From Streptomyces shenzhenensis (GTDB lineage Bacteria > Actinomycetota > Actinomycetes > Streptomycetales > Streptomycetaceae): a stretch of 64,000 bases of DNA. Every line of letters begins with the position of its first letter. Position 1 is the first letter of the stretch. The translations under genes and the position numbers were made by a program. Under the pieces are notes generated by a model. That model ran no database searches. It was given only the letters and a program-made list of their open reading frames with translations, and had not been told where the DNA came from. Where the stretch lies: NCBI RefSeq assembly GCF_021462265.1, contig NZ_JAJONF010000048.1, positions 1-64,000 of the forward strand. The letters run 5' to 3'. Positions 8,972 through 18,465 of this stretch are shown here, one piece after another.

Positions 8972-10168
8972 GTGAGCGGCGAGGTTTTCCGGTTCGGGCG
9001 GTACGCGTTGGACGCGGAACTCCGTCGGCTCAGTTGTGACGGGCAGCAGCTTGCTGTCGATTCCGGTGCCCTGGAGCTGTTGTGCCATCTTGTCGAGTGC
9101 CGCGACCGTGTCGTGCCCGAGGCTGAACTGCTCGACCGGATGGGGCACGGGAGCGAGGTCAGCAGGATCGTGTTCGCCGACTGGCTGCGCACCGCCCGCC
9201 TCGCGATCGGCGACGACGACCGGCGGCAGCGGCTCATCCGCACCGTGCCCCCGCACGGCTACCGGTTCGTCGCGCCGTCCGCGGCGATCCCCGGAAATCC
9301 GTCCGCCGCCCCGACCGGTGGACCGGTGACGGAGGCGGACCACGAGGTCATCCGTTTCTGCCGGTCCGCCGACGGCACCCGCATCGCCTACGCGCTGACC
9401 GGCGAGGGCCCGCCCCTGGTGAAGACGGCCAACTGGCTGACCCACCTCGACCTCGACCGGACCAACCCGATGTGGGCGCACTGGTTCGACGGGCTCACCC
9501 GTGGCCGGCAGCTCGTCCGCTACGACGAGAGGGGCTGCGGCCTGTCCGAGTGGACACTGCGCAGCTTCACCCTCGACGACCTCGGCGCCGTGGCCGACGC
9601 TGCCGGCCTCGACCGGTTCCCGCTGCTCGGCGTCTCCCAGGGTGCCGCGGTGGCCGTCGCCTATGCCGCGCGCCACCCGGAGCGGGTCAGCAGGCTCGTC
9701 CTCACCTCTGCCTACGCCCGAGGGCAGTTGGTCCGGGCCGACAGCGACAGCGAGCGGGACGCCGCCGAGGTCGACCTGAACATCGCCCGCGCCGGATGGC
9801 GCTCCCAGGACAGCAGCTTCCTGCGCTACTTCGCCTCGCAGTTTCTGGCCGACGCCACCCCCGCGGAGTGGGACGCGTTCGCCGCCTACCAGCGGCAGAC
9901 GACCTCGCCCGCCAACGGCCTGCGCTTCCTGGAGGAGTTCAGCCGCATCGACGTCTCCGGCATCGCCCACCGGGTGACCTGCCCCACCCTGATCGTCCAC
10001 GCCCGCGACGACGCGCGGGTCCCCGTCGCGCAGGCACTGGAACTGGCGACGCTCATCCCCGACAGCCGGCTGATCCTCCTCGAAAGCCGCAACCACCTGT
10101 TCACCGCCGACGATTCGGCCTGGCCGACGTTCCTCACCCATCTCGACACCTTCCTCGGCGAGGGGTGA
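8972..10168 (+). CDS. Winged-helix DNA-binding domain fused to alpha/beta hydrolase
   Basis: 398 residues from the GTG at 8972; a TTG at 8957 is in frame but less likely. Residues about 3-100 form an OmpR/CadC-type Trans_reg_C winged helix that ends LIRTVPPHGYRFVA. Residues about 130-398 form an alpha/beta hydrolase with RYDERGCG, nucleophile elbow GVSQG (Ser222), acid Asp346/347 in HARDD and His375 in SRNHLF, so the triad looks intact. The protein is a soluble one-component design: the hydrolase may make or sense a small molecule, and the winged helix would bind DNA. A frameshifted paralogue lies at 11265-12496 on the other strand. A strong terminator follows. The domain calls are firm; substrate and targets are unknown. 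Confidence 0.85.
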   Translation: MSGEVFRFGRYALDAELRRLSCDGQQLAVDSGALELLCHLVECRDRVVPEAELLDRMGHGSEVSRIVFADWLRTARLAIGDDDRRQRLIRTVPPHGYRFVAPSAAIPGNPSAAPTGGPVTEADHEVIRFCRSADGTRIAYALTGEGPPLVKTANWLTHLDLDRTNPMWAHWFDGLTRGRQLVRYDERGCGLSEWTLRSFTLDDLGAVADAAGLDRFPLLGVSQGAAVAVAYAARHPERVSRLVLTSAYARGQLVRADSDSERDAAEVDLNIARAGWRSQDSSFLRYFASQFLADATPAEWDAFAAYQRQTTSPANGLRFLEEFSRIDVSGIAHRVTCPTLIVHARDDARVPVAQALELATLIPDSRLILLESRNHLFTADDSAWPTFLTHLDTFLGEG

Positions 10169-10210
10169 GCCGGTCGGGATCCCGTCGGGTGGCGGGAACG
10201 CGCACACGGG

Positions 10211-10264
10211 GAAGGCCCGTAGACGGCACGGAACGTGATCGTTCCGTGCCGTCTACGGGCCTTC
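10211..10264 (+). terminator. 25-bp perfect inverted repeat, terminator
   Basis: The arms 10211-10235 and 10240-10264 are perfectly complementary over 25 bp with a TGAT loop. It lies 43 bp after the stop of the winged-helix/hydrolase gene. There is no long U tract, as is usual for Streptomyces terminators. It could also stop the weak minus-strand frame that ends at 10266. Confidence 0.85.
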
Positions 10265-10265
10265 G

Positions 10266-10446
10266 TCACCTGGGAGGCGGCGGGCCGGTCTGACCTGTGA
10301 AGGAATTTCTGCCCATCTGAAGGCCGCCGTTGAGGTTGAGGGCGGTGAGGCTGAAGTCCTTCGCGTCGGCCCAGGCAGTCGACTCGGTGATCCGAGCTCT
10401 TGCGGCGGACACGGCCCCGCTGGGAAGTACGACCCCAGGCATCATT
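10266..10446 (-). pseudogene. Possible small or remnant coding frame
   Basis: A minus-strand frame of about 60 codons ends at TGA 10266-10268. Its second half (RITESTAWADAKDFSLTALN and on) has strong third-position GC bias and reads like genuine coding sequence; its first half does not. There is no ribosome site before the ATG codons at 10446/10443. It is probably the C-terminal scrap of a lost gene. Family not recognised. Confidence 0.35.
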
Positions 10447-10580
10447 CCCGGGGCTGACGGCGTGCCGAGCCGATCCGGTGAAGTCCGGTGCTGTCCGTCA
10501 GATCCCTGAAGCGGCGCGCGGAACTCCGCGACCAGCCACGACGGATCCGCGGAAGACGCACCGGACTTGCCGCGAAGCGC

Positions 10581-11045
10581 CTAGCCGATGACGATGTCGC
10601 AGTCAGCCCTGCCGTGGTCGGCGATGGCGGCGAAGTCGCCCTGGATGTCAGGGTCGTAGGCCGTGGAGCTGATGGTCCGGGTCGTCTTGCCCGGCACGGC
10701 CTTCTTCGCGGTCACCTGAGTGACCTTGGCGGCGTCCCACGTCAGGTCGCACGTCCAGTGGAACGTGCGGACGAGGAGGTTCGAGTTGTGGGCGGTGCCG
10801 GTGATCGACCAGTTGCCGTCCGCGTTCACCACGAACGTCATGCTTCCGCTGACGTTCCGGCTGCTGTCGCTGGTCGCGAACGTGATCGACTGGCCGTCGG
10901 CCGAGACCACCTTGGTGGTGTCGTTGGCCTGCGCGGGAACGGTCCCCAGCAGCAGGGAGCCCAGCGCGGCCCCCGAGACGATCAGCAGCGCCAGCCCCCG
11001 TCGACTCCGGGCCCGGCCGGACGTCCTGGTGTTGTCGACTCGCAT
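10581..11045 (-). CDS. Small secreted protein with Sec-type signal peptide
   Basis: 154 residues. The N-terminus carries Arg-rich residues, a hydrophobic core (GLALLIVSGAALGSLLLG) and a cleavage site after AQA at about residue 40. The mature part of about 115 residues is beta-rich with two Cys (WTCDLTW and RADCDIV), which could form a disulfide. The ATG at 11045 has ribosome site AAAAGGA. No family recognised. It lies between the two winged-helix/hydrolase paralogues, so it is a candidate target of one of them, but that rests on position alone. Confidence 0.75.
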   Translation of the reverse strand: MRVDNTRTSGRARSRRGLALLIVSGAALGSLLLGTVPAQANDTTKVVSADGQSITFATSDSSRNVSGSMTFVVNADGNWSITGTAHNSNLLVRTFHWTCDLTWDAAKVTQVTAKKAVPGKTTRTISSTAYDPDIQGDFAAIADHGRADCDIVIG

Positions 11046-11264
11046 GTTCTGTCCTTTTCTCTCGCGTTCTCGCGCGATCTCTCGCGTGGTGGCTCTTCCT
11101 GGACGCCGGGCCGGAGCACGATGTCGGTCGAGTGCCCCTCGGTCCGGCGTGTTCTGAGCATCGCGCCTGTCGCCCTACCGGGGCTTGGGGGAGCTCTGAG
11201 GCTTCCCTGAGGGGAAGCTGAGGGCGTCGTCCTCAGCGCACACGTGCCGGTCCCGGCGTACGGG

Positions 11265-12496
11265 TCACTCGGCCAGGAAGGCGTCGATGTGGGCGAGGAA
11301 CTCGTCCCACGCTGGCTCGAACGCGGTGAGCAGGTGACTGCGGCTCTTGAGCAGGACCAGCCGGCTGTCGGGAATGAGCGCGGCCAGCTCACCAGCCTGG
11401 GCCGCCGGTACCCGCTCGTCGTCACGGGAGTGGATGATCAGGGTGGGGCAGGCCACCCGGTGGGCGATCGCGGAGACGTCGATCCGGGCGAACTCCTCAA
11501 GGAAGCGAACCCCGTTGGCGGGGGAGGTCGTCTGCCGCTGGAAGTCGGTGAACTCGGCCCAGTCCTCCGGTGTGCCTTCGGGCAGGAACTGGGAGGCGAA
11601 GACCCGCAGGAACCTGGTGTCCTGATGGAGCCATCCCACGCGGGCCAGGTCCAGGTCGAGGGCCGCCTCCTCGCGCTCAGCCTCGGTCTGCGCCCGGACC
11701 TGTCGGCCCCTGGCGTAGGCTCCGGCGAGGATGAGCCGGCTGATCCGTTCCGGGTGGCGCACGGCGTAGGCCACGGCCACCGCGCCGCCCTGTGACACCC
11801 CGAGCAGCGGGAAACGGTCGAGTCCCGTGGCCTCGACCACGGTGTGGAGATCGTCCACCCAGTGGTCGAACGTGAAGCCCGGCACGGTCCAGTCCGAGAG
11901 GCCACAGCCGCGTTCGTCGTAACGGACCAGCTGGCGATTGCGTGCCAGCCCGCCCAGCCAGTGGGACCACACCGGGGTCGTCCACTCCAGGTCGAGGTGC
12001 GACATCCAGTTGGCGGCCTTGAGCAGGGGCGGGCCCGAGCCGACAGTGGCGTAGGCGATGCGGGTGCCGTCTGCGGCCCGGCAGAACCGGATCGTCTGGC
12101 TGTCGGGGCCGCTCGGCCCGTCGGCCGGCGCAGAATGGGAGTCGGCCTGCTGTGCGGTGCCGGCGGACGCGTCGTCCCCGACGACCGTCGCCGTGGCCAC
12201 GAACCGGTAGCCCCGCCGGTGGACGGTGCGGATCAGGTCCTGCCGGCTGCCGGTGTCACCGACGGCCAGGCGCGCGGTCCGCAGCGCCGTGGTGAGCGCC
12301 GCCTCGCTGACGAAGCGATCCCCCATACCTCGTCGAGGAGTTCGTTCTTCGGCACGACCCGATCCTGGTGCACGACCAGATGGCACAGCAGGTCCAGGGC
12401 CCGGGGCTCGACATGGACCGCCTCACCGGCCCGGCGGAGCAGCTGCCCGGCCACGTCGAGCTCGAAATTCCCGAAGCGATACTTGTCCCCCTGCAC
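11265..12496 (-). pseudogene. Frameshifted winged-helix/alpha-beta hydrolase paralogue
   Basis: This has the same architecture as the protein at 8972 and is closely similar, sharing RYDERGCGLS, GVSQGGAV, IIHSRDD and SRSHLL. The winged-helix N-terminus (YRFGNFELDV to NELLDEVWG) is in one frame and the rest (DRFVSEAALT onward) in the next. They meet at a run of five C on the plus strand (12321-12325). Six would restore one frame of about 410 codons, so a one-base loss in a homopolymer is the simplest explanation, whether true mutation or sequencing error. The start is GTG 12496, six bases after a TACGCT -10 box, as in the paralogue. The catalytic Ser-Asp-His are all present. Confidence 0.75.
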
Positions 12497-12508
12497 CTTT
12501 GCAGCGTA
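12497..12508 (-). promoter_or_regulatory. Putative leaderless promoter (-10 TACGCT)
   Basis: On the minus strand TACGCT (12508-12503) and GCAAAG precede the GTG at 12496. The block GTTGTACG and the six-base spacing match the promoter of the paralogue at 8960. Two ACATGT words lie 30-60 bp upstream and could be part of an operator. Confidence 0.45.
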
Positions 12509-12684
12509 CAACTCCCAGGCGTCGGCGTACATGTGAACGAATCGTGGACATGTGGAGGGGGCGGACGGACCCGGGACCGGCCCTGCCTGCCGGCTGCACT
12601 GCGCGCAGCGCTCCGCCGCGCCTGAATGTGTCGTCGGGGTGAAGGCTGCTTCACGAAAACCCCGAGCACCGTCAGGCAGGGGGC

Positions 12685-14467
12685 TCACTGCCGGATCGTC
12701 ACGGTCTTTTCCACGGTGACCTGGTCGATGTCGGACACGCGGACGGTCGCCTTCATGGTCCAGGTCCCGGCGACCGGGAGGTTGAGGGTGTCGCTGCCCC
12801 AGTAGCCGTGTTCGTCGACGAGGCCCGCGTCCAGCGGGCCGATCCGCCGGTCGGTGTCCGTGAAGGCCAGGCGGAGTTCGGGGATGGTGACGGGGCTGTC
12901 GTCGGCACCGTAGACCAGGGCCTCGACGACGTTGCGGCCGGTCCGGCCCGGCGAGAGGCTGACCTGGACCTTGCCGCGCCCGACGAGGGTGTTCGCGCCG
13001 GTGTCGTACGGGATCAGGGTCAGGGAGATGTCGGGCTGGCCGGGCACCCTGCTGGCGGTGGCGGCGGTCTCGGCGTCGGCCCGGCCGGTCTGGGTGCCGG
13101 TCAGCAGGGTCGTGAGCGCGAGGACCCCCACACCGATGGCCGCCTCGGCCAGCACGGACCGGTGCAATCCGCGCCGGGGAGCCTGGGCGGTGAGGTCCTC
13201 CGGGTCGCCGCGCTCGGCCGGGGGAGGAGATCCGCCGTGACCGGCAGCGATCAGGACCCGTTCCTCCTCCGGCGCGGGCAGCAGCCGGGCCGTCCAGCGC
13301 CGGGAGTACGACGCGGCGAACAGCATCAGCAGCACGGCCCAGATCTTGAACGCGAGGATCCTGCCGTAGGGGGTGGTGAACGCCTCCCAGGAGCCGAGTC
13401 CTCGCCAGGACTGGTAGACACCGGTGGCGCTCAGCACGGCCACCGAGGCGAGCGCGATGCGGGAGAACCGGGCGACGGCGGCGGGCGGCAGCGGATCCTC
13501 GGCGGGGGCGCGGTGGAGGGTGACCAGCAGCGCGGTCAGGCCGCCCAGCCAGACCGCCATGGCCAGCAGGTGCAGTGCGGTGGAGGCCATGGCGACGGGC
13601 ACCTGTATGCCGACGGCTGCGTGCTCGGCCGTCACCCAGGTCGCGGCCAGGCCCAGCGCGAGCCCACCGGCCGCCACGGCGACGCGCGATGTGGGCTCCG
13701 GCGGCCGGCGCCGCACCAGCGCGGCCACCGCCAGGAGCAGGACCAGCCGGGTCAGCAGGGCGATCCCCGGCCGGGTGCCCGCCGCTTGGCGCAGCGAGTC
13801 CACGTCGAGTATCCCGGCCGGTCCGTCACCGCTGTCGTAGGGGCCGCGCAGCATCACCAGGACGACGGTGGATCCCAGCAGGGCCCACCAGCCGATCGCG
13901 AACGGCCGGCGCACCAGCCGCATGGCCGTGGCGGACCGCCAGCAGGCCAGGACGAACACGGTGACGCCGATCAGCAGCGCCAGACCGGCGTAGGCGGCGT
14001 AGCGGCCGATGCCGTACAGCGCGTTGAATGGGGTCGACGGCCGGTGTGGCGGCGATGGTGGCGCGGGTCGCCGAGGGCTTTCCGACGGAAAAGGTGAACG
14101 CGCCCGACACGGCGTGGCTGTCCGCCGACACCACCCGCCAGGACACGGTGTAGGTGCCCTGCCCCAGGCCGTCCGTCAGGTTCACCTGGTCGGTGTTGCC
14201 CTTGCCGCCCGCATGGTGCGGACGCCCGGCGGTCACCGGACGGCCGTCCGGGTCGACCACCCGCAGCGAGTCCTCGACCAGGGTGACCGACTCGTCGAAC
14301 GTCGCCGTGACCTGTTTCGGCGCCGTCTTCAGCACACCGCCGTCGCGCGGGTCGCTGCCGGTCAGCGTCGCGTGCGCCGACGCGGGTGCCGCACTGCCGA
14401 GAAGGACACCGGTGAGCAGGGCGACGAGTGCGATCAGCGAGCGGACCACGTGCCTGCCGTCGTTCAC
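12685..14467 (-). pseudogene. CopC-CopD copper resistance fusion, frameshifted
   Basis: The N-terminal part in one frame has a signal peptide (VVRSLIALVALLTGVLLGSA), mature start HATLTGSDP and the CopC fold (FDESVTLVEDSLRVVDPDG, SADSHAVSGAFTFSVG), a periplasmic-type copper-binding domain. The multi-helix CopD membrane domain and a C-terminal YtkA-like beta domain follow in another frame. The switch is at about 14027-14034: CopC reads ...AVDP, while the CopD frame starts FNALYGIGRYAAYAGL just downstream. The first CopD helix begins before any start codon in its own frame, so CopD is not a separate gene. The start GTG 14467 has ribosome site GAGGCGAG. In actinobacteria such fusions act in copper uptake or tolerance. 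As read here the gene is broken. Confidence 0.75.
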
Positions 14468-14561
14468 TTGTTCTCGCCTCACGCGGTTTCTCCGGTCTCC
14501 GGCTCCTGGTTCATCAGGATGTACGGACGCGCCCCGAACCCTGCTCACCCGAGGGAACCGT

Positions 14562-15054
14562 TCATCCGTTGCGGGATGTCGCGGTGGGCGTGCCCGTGGA
14601 GGTGGGTCCGGGCGGCTGGCCGATCGCGGTGGGCACACCGTCCGGCAGGACGTCCTCGGACTGCTGTGTGGTGCCCCCGTCGGGTGTGGCGTCGGGGAAG
14701 GCCGATCGGGTGGGTACGTGGGAGAGGGCGCCGATGGCCACGATGACGGCGGTGACAGTGGCGAGGATGCGGCCCGCCCGTCGCCGCTTCCCCTGGCCGT
14801 CCAGATCCCGCCGGCGAGCCGTCGGCCGTCGGTCCTTTGGGTCCCACAGATCACCGACGGCGTGGTCCTTGCGACTTGTCCCGGGGTTCGTACGCCGCCG
14901 CCCGGAACGCCCACCGCGAGCCCGTCGCCCCTGTCGGGCGGTGGCGGTCCCCTGCCGCTCGCTCCTGTGCGGAGGGTTCCCGAGGCGCGGAGGCCCGGAT
15001 GGCCTGCTCGGTGTCGTCGAGAAATCTGCGCCATACGGCATCCGGGACGGTCAC
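14562..15054 (-). pseudogene. Small one-helix membrane protein, frameshifted
   Basis: The N-terminal part (VTVPDAVWRRFLDDTEQAI to EPRDKSQG) and the C-terminal part (DHAVGDLWDPKDRRPTARR, then a helix ILATVTAVIVAIGALSHV and a Ser/Thr/Pro tail) are in different frames that meet near 14868-14875. From memory, similar Streptomyces proteins run straight through this junction, so a one-base indel is likely; that memory is the weak point. Start GTG 15054 has an AGGA ribosome site. The product would be an inner-membrane protein with a charged cytoplasmic N-terminus and a short external tail. Function unknown. Confidence 0.5.
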
Positions 15055-15525
15055 GCCGCTGTCCTCGTCGCCTGGTCTTCCCTCATCTGCCGGGTGCTCA
15101 GCGACCACTGGCTCTCATCTCCGTGCTTGGCTCCTCGACCGGTGGCCCATCCTGCCGGCGGGGGATTCTGCGGGAGAGCGGAGGGGTGGCGAGGAGCGCG
15201 TCTCGGGTCGGTCCCGTGGGGCCGGTCGACGGTCGGTGCACCGCCCGAGCCCGTATCCGTGCCGGTCACTCCTGTGCGGGCGCCGGGCGACCCGACCGCC
15301 GAGTCGGCCCCCGAGACGCAATCTTTGCATGATGCAAAATATGATGCCGGCACTTCGGAGAAGTTTTCCGTCCTGGGGCGCGCGGGTGTGCGGTCACCTC
15401 GGGTGAAACCCGGGGGCCGCCTCCAGTCGGACGAAGGGGGTCGCTCTTCCGATCTCCCGGTACCCGGTACCCGGTGTCGGTGCCGTCCGGCGTGAATCCC
15501 ATGAAGGCGCACAGTCGGCGTGCCG
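15055..15525. other. Intergenic region, no convincing gene
   Basis: I see no frame with coding bias and a ribosome site. It holds the presumed promoter of the small membrane protein gene (minus strand) and the palindrome at 15324-15338 in a short AT-rich patch. A tandem GGTACCC sequence occurs near 15466. Confidence 0.4.
15324..15338. promoter_or_regulatory. 15-bp palindromic operator TTTGCATGATGCAAA
   Basis: TTTGCAT-G-ATGCAAA is a perfect 7-1-7 palindrome in an AT-rich patch amid about 70% GC DNA. The size and symmetry fit a site for a dimeric MarR, PadR or TetR regulator. The nearest downstream gene on the minus strand starts about 270 bp away. No cognate regulator gene is adjacent. Confidence 0.5.
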
Positions 15526-15714
15526 TCAGGGGCGGCGGCGCGCATAGCGGGCCATGATCCCGGCGCCTTCACCCGGCGGGAGGAGGTGCGTCGTGGCGGC
15601 GTGCCGGCGGCTGCCCACCTCGGTCTCCGTGCGCAAGGCCCAGGTCAACCGCGATCGCTCCGGCCGCGGAGGTGGTCCGAGGAAGTCGGAGGGCTCACGG
15701 CGGGCGACGGGCAT
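15526..15714 (-). CDS. Small basic hypothetical protein
   Basis: 62 residues starting MPVARREPSDFLGPPPRPER and ending MARYARRRP. The reason to believe it is a near-perfect ribosome site, GGAGGT, seven bases before the ATG. It is Arg/Pro-rich with no recognisable domain, signal peptide or membrane helix. It may be a shortened remnant of a larger gene. Confidence 0.45.
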   Translation of the reverse strand: MPVARREPSDFLGPPPRPERSRLTWALRTETEVGSRRHAATTHLLPPGEGAGIMARYARRRP

Positions 15715-16234
15715 CGAGAAACCTCCGGTCCGTCGATCCTCGGGCCCGGCGGACCCGCCTGCGCCGGCCAGGCTTCCCGGCACACCAACCCGTCTTGAGG
15801 TTCTTTTTGTAATATATTGACTTTTCTGTGGTGTTCACAGTGTGCAGCCGCGCAGAAACCAGCCACGCGTCGGTCTGCGTCGACAGGGCGCCGTTGACAG
15901 CACCCGGTTTCCAGCGTCGGCGATGGGGTTGGACCTGATCGTCTCCGGCAGAACCCGTCCAGCAGCCCCTGCGGTCGCATCGGGCCTGCGCGCTCCCTCG
16001 ACGGCCCCGCAACCTCGGGACCGGCCTGGAAGGGAGCATTCCGAGACCCACCAGCTACTCGCAGCAACAGACGCAACAGGGTAGTAGCCTGGCGATAACG
16101 GCCCGCGGGCGGTGCCGGCGGCGAGGCCCTTACGGGCACCGTGAATGCAGGTGGTCGGCCCGCCTGCCGCGCTGCACGGGGTGAGGTCGTCGAAGCGCCC
16201 GGTTGGCGGGTGCGTTGCGGATGGTGGTAGCCGG
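15715..16234. other. Intergenic region with AT-rich patch and small palindrome
   Basis: No supported gene. An AT-rich stretch at 15801-15826 (TTCTTTTTGTAATATATTGA) is unusual here and could be a promoter or a scar of transferred DNA. CTGTG-GTGTT-CACAG at 15826-15840 is a perfect 5-5-5 inverted repeat. The last 100 bp carry the presumed promoter of the phosphatase gene at 16235. Confidence 0.35.
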
Positions 16235-17761
16235 ATGGGTGCACTCGTCCACAGTTCACCGCAACCGGACGGAAGCCGTCGGCTGCTCCTGATGCTGCCA
16301 GGCCTCGCGCTGGTGCTGGTCACCGTCGTCGTGCTGTTCGCGTCGCCGCACGGCCACTACGGGCTGCTGCTGGCCGTGGTGCCGCTGCTGGCCGCGGCTG
16401 TGCACACGGTCCACGCCACTGCCTTGCTGGGTGCGCTCACGGTCGCGGTGTACGCGGCGCTGTACGGTGCCCGCGCCGACGTCTGGGACGTGTGGGCGAT
16501 CAAGCTCGGCCTGGTTGCCGGGGTCTGCCTGGTGGGGGTGCTGCTGGCCCAGGCCCGGTCGCGTGAGAGGCGCCTGAACGTGACTGAGGACGTGGCGTTG
16601 GCTCTGCAGCGGGAACTGCTGCCACGTGCTGTGCCCGCGCTGCCTGCCGTGGAGGTGTGCCACCACTATGTGCCGGCGGACTCCTCAGCGGGCGTCGGCG
16701 GGGATTGGTTCGATGTGATTCCGCTGTCCGGTAGCCGGGTGGCCCTGGTCATCGGCGATGTCGTCGGTCACGGCGTCCACGCCGCCGCCCTGATGGGGCG
16801 CTTGCGCACCGCCGTTCACACTCTCGCCGATCTCGACCTGGCTCCCGCTGAGCTGCTGGCCCGGATGAACGACCTCCTGGTACGCCTGGGTGAGGAGGAT
16901 CCGGAGCGTGAGCCCGGTGCCACGCTGCTGTTGCTCGTCTACGACCCCGTCACTGGGGGATGCACCACAGCTGGAGCGGGGCACGCGCCTGCCGCGTTCC
17001 TGACAGCCGACGGCAGAGTCGAGTTCCCCCGGCTGCCCGAGACCCCGCCCCTGGGGATCCCGGCCACTGTGTTTGAGGACACGGAGTTTCACCTCGAACC
17101 CGGCACGGTCATCGCCTTGTACACCGACGGGCTGCTGGACCTGCGCGCCCAGGAGACCGACGACGCTCTCGCCGGCCTCGCCAGCGCCCTGGCCGCCCCC
17201 GCGGCTGGCGTACCGCTGGACCAGCTGTGCAACCGCGTGTGCGCCGCCACCCTCGGCTCCGGCCGCAACGACGACGACGTCGCCGTTCTCCTCGCCCGAA
17301 CGCGACGCCTGAGCGAGGACCGTGTCGCGAACTGGGAGCTGCGGGCCGATCTTCAGGCCGCGGCCCACGCCCGCGCACTGGTGTCCGAGCAGTTGCGCCT
17401 CTGGGGACTTGAGTATCTGGTCTTCTCCACCGAGCTGATCGTCAGCGAACTTGTCACCAACGCCGTCCGGTACGCCGTTCCCCCCATCACCTTGCGGCTG
17501 ATCCGCTCCCAGGTCCTGATCTGCGAAGTGAGCGACGGTACCAACACCTCTCCGCACCTGCGCCGGGCCCACAGTACAGACGAAGGAGGCCGCGGCCTCT
17601 TCCTCGTCAGCCAGGTCTCCGACCGCTGGGGGACCCGTCACCACCGCGACGGCAAGACCATCTGGGTCGAACAGTACCTTCCCTCTGGTCCCCCAGCCGC
17701 AGCACACTGCGGCCACGTAGCATCGCGACCAGCACCCCAGGCCCGTGGTGCCCTGACCTGA
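16235..17761 (+). CDS. Membrane SpoIIE-type PP2C phosphatase fused to HATPase
   Basis: 508 residues from ATG 16235; the frame extends further upstream but without coding character. Three or four N-terminal hydrophobic helices lie within residues 12-110. Next comes a PP2C/SpoIIE domain with metal-binding acids (GGDWFDV, GDVVGHGVHAA, LYTDGLLDL). The C-terminal HATPase_c_2 domain resembles RsbW (N-box ELIVSELVTNAVRYA, G-box GRGLFLV). These proteins act in sigma-factor partner switching: the phosphatase activates an anti-anti-sigma factor and the kinase inactivates one. Having both on one chain suggests a self-contained stress switch. No STAS or sigma gene is adjacent. The ribosome site is weak, so the start is uncertain by a few codons. 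Confidence 0.85.
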   Translation: MGALVHSSPQPDGSRRLLLMLPGLALVLVTVVVLFASPHGHYGLLLAVVPLLAAAVHTVHATALLGALTVAVYAALYGARADVWDVWAIKLGLVAGVCLVGVLLAQARSRERRLNVTEDVALALQRELLPRAVPALPAVEVCHHYVPADSSAGVGGDWFDVIPLSGSRVALVIGDVVGHGVHAAALMGRLRTAVHTLADLDLAPAELLARMNDLLVRLGEEDPEREPGATLLLLVYDPVTGGCTTAGAGHAPAAFLTADGRVEFPRLPETPPLGIPATVFEDTEFHLEPGTVIALYTDGLLDLRAQETDDALAGLASALAAPAAGVPLDQLCNRVCAATLGSGRNDDDVAVLLARTRRLSEDRVANWELRADLQAAAHARALVSEQLRLWGLEYLVFSTELIVSELVTNAVRYAVPPITLRLIRSQVLICEVSDGTNTSPHLRRAHSTDEGGRGLFLVSQVSDRWGTRHHRDGKTIWVEQYLPSGPPAAAHCGHVASRPAPQARGALT

Positions 17762-17915
17762 CGCGGAAGCCGTGCAGCGCCCCGTTCGTGAAAGCGCTCA
17801 AGGGGCTGCCGGACCTGATCGGCCGCAAGAAAGGCCGGCGCCGGGGAGTGTCATGAATCAGGCTCTGGCCCGTAGTCGGTGGTGACGTCGAGTAGCCGCC
17901 CTTGATCATGATCTT

Positions 17916-18465
17916 GTGGTGGATATCAACTCCCTTATGGGACCGGTGTTTTCAGGGCTGTCGGTGCTGGTCGTCGAGGCTGTGGCGGACGGCGGCGACG
18001 CGGTGGTGGTCTCGGCCCGGACCCGGGACGTGGCGGTGCCGTGTCCGGTGTGCGGGACGCCGACGGCGAAGGTGCACGGTTATCACCGCCGAACGGTGAG
18101 GGACGTGCCGGTCGACGGCCGCCAGGTCGTCGTCCACTTGCGCGTACGGCGGCTGGCCTGTCCCGCCCTGGGCTGCTGGCGGCAGGCCTTCCGCGAGCAG
18201 ATTCCCGGACTGCTGGAGCGCCATCAGCGCCGCACGGTGCGTCTTGTCGGGCAGATATCCCAGGTGGCGCGGGAGTTATGCGGCCGGGCGGCCGCACGCC
18301 TGGCCGGCCTGCTGGCCGTGCCCGTTTCCCGGAGTACCGCGCTGCGGCGCCTGCCGCTACCGGAGCAGGCGGTCCCGCGGGTGATCGGCGTGGACGATTT
18401 CGCTCTGCGCCGCCGCCACCGCTGCGCCACGATCATCACGGATGCCGAGACCGGCCGGCGCGCGA
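17916..18465 (+). mobile_element. ISL3-family transposase, N-terminal half only
   Basis: The sequence shows the ISL3 N-terminal zinc finger (CPVCGTPTAKVHGYHRRT then LACPALGCWRQAF), a helix-turn-helix region and the first catalytic motif VIGVDDFALRRRH. After DAETGRRA (about 18465) homology stops and the frame passes into an IS110 fragment. A TTA codon, rare in Streptomyces, lies at 18276-18278. GGCTCTGGCC at 17861, 55 bp upstream, could be the left terminal repeat. The C-terminal half of an ISL3 transposase lies on the other strand at 21433. Confidence 0.8.

Noticed and set aside
12685..13959. copD as a separate gene
   Set aside because: The first membrane helix begins upstream of any start codon in that frame, and the CopC part directly abuts it in another frame; a frameshifted fusion explains both.
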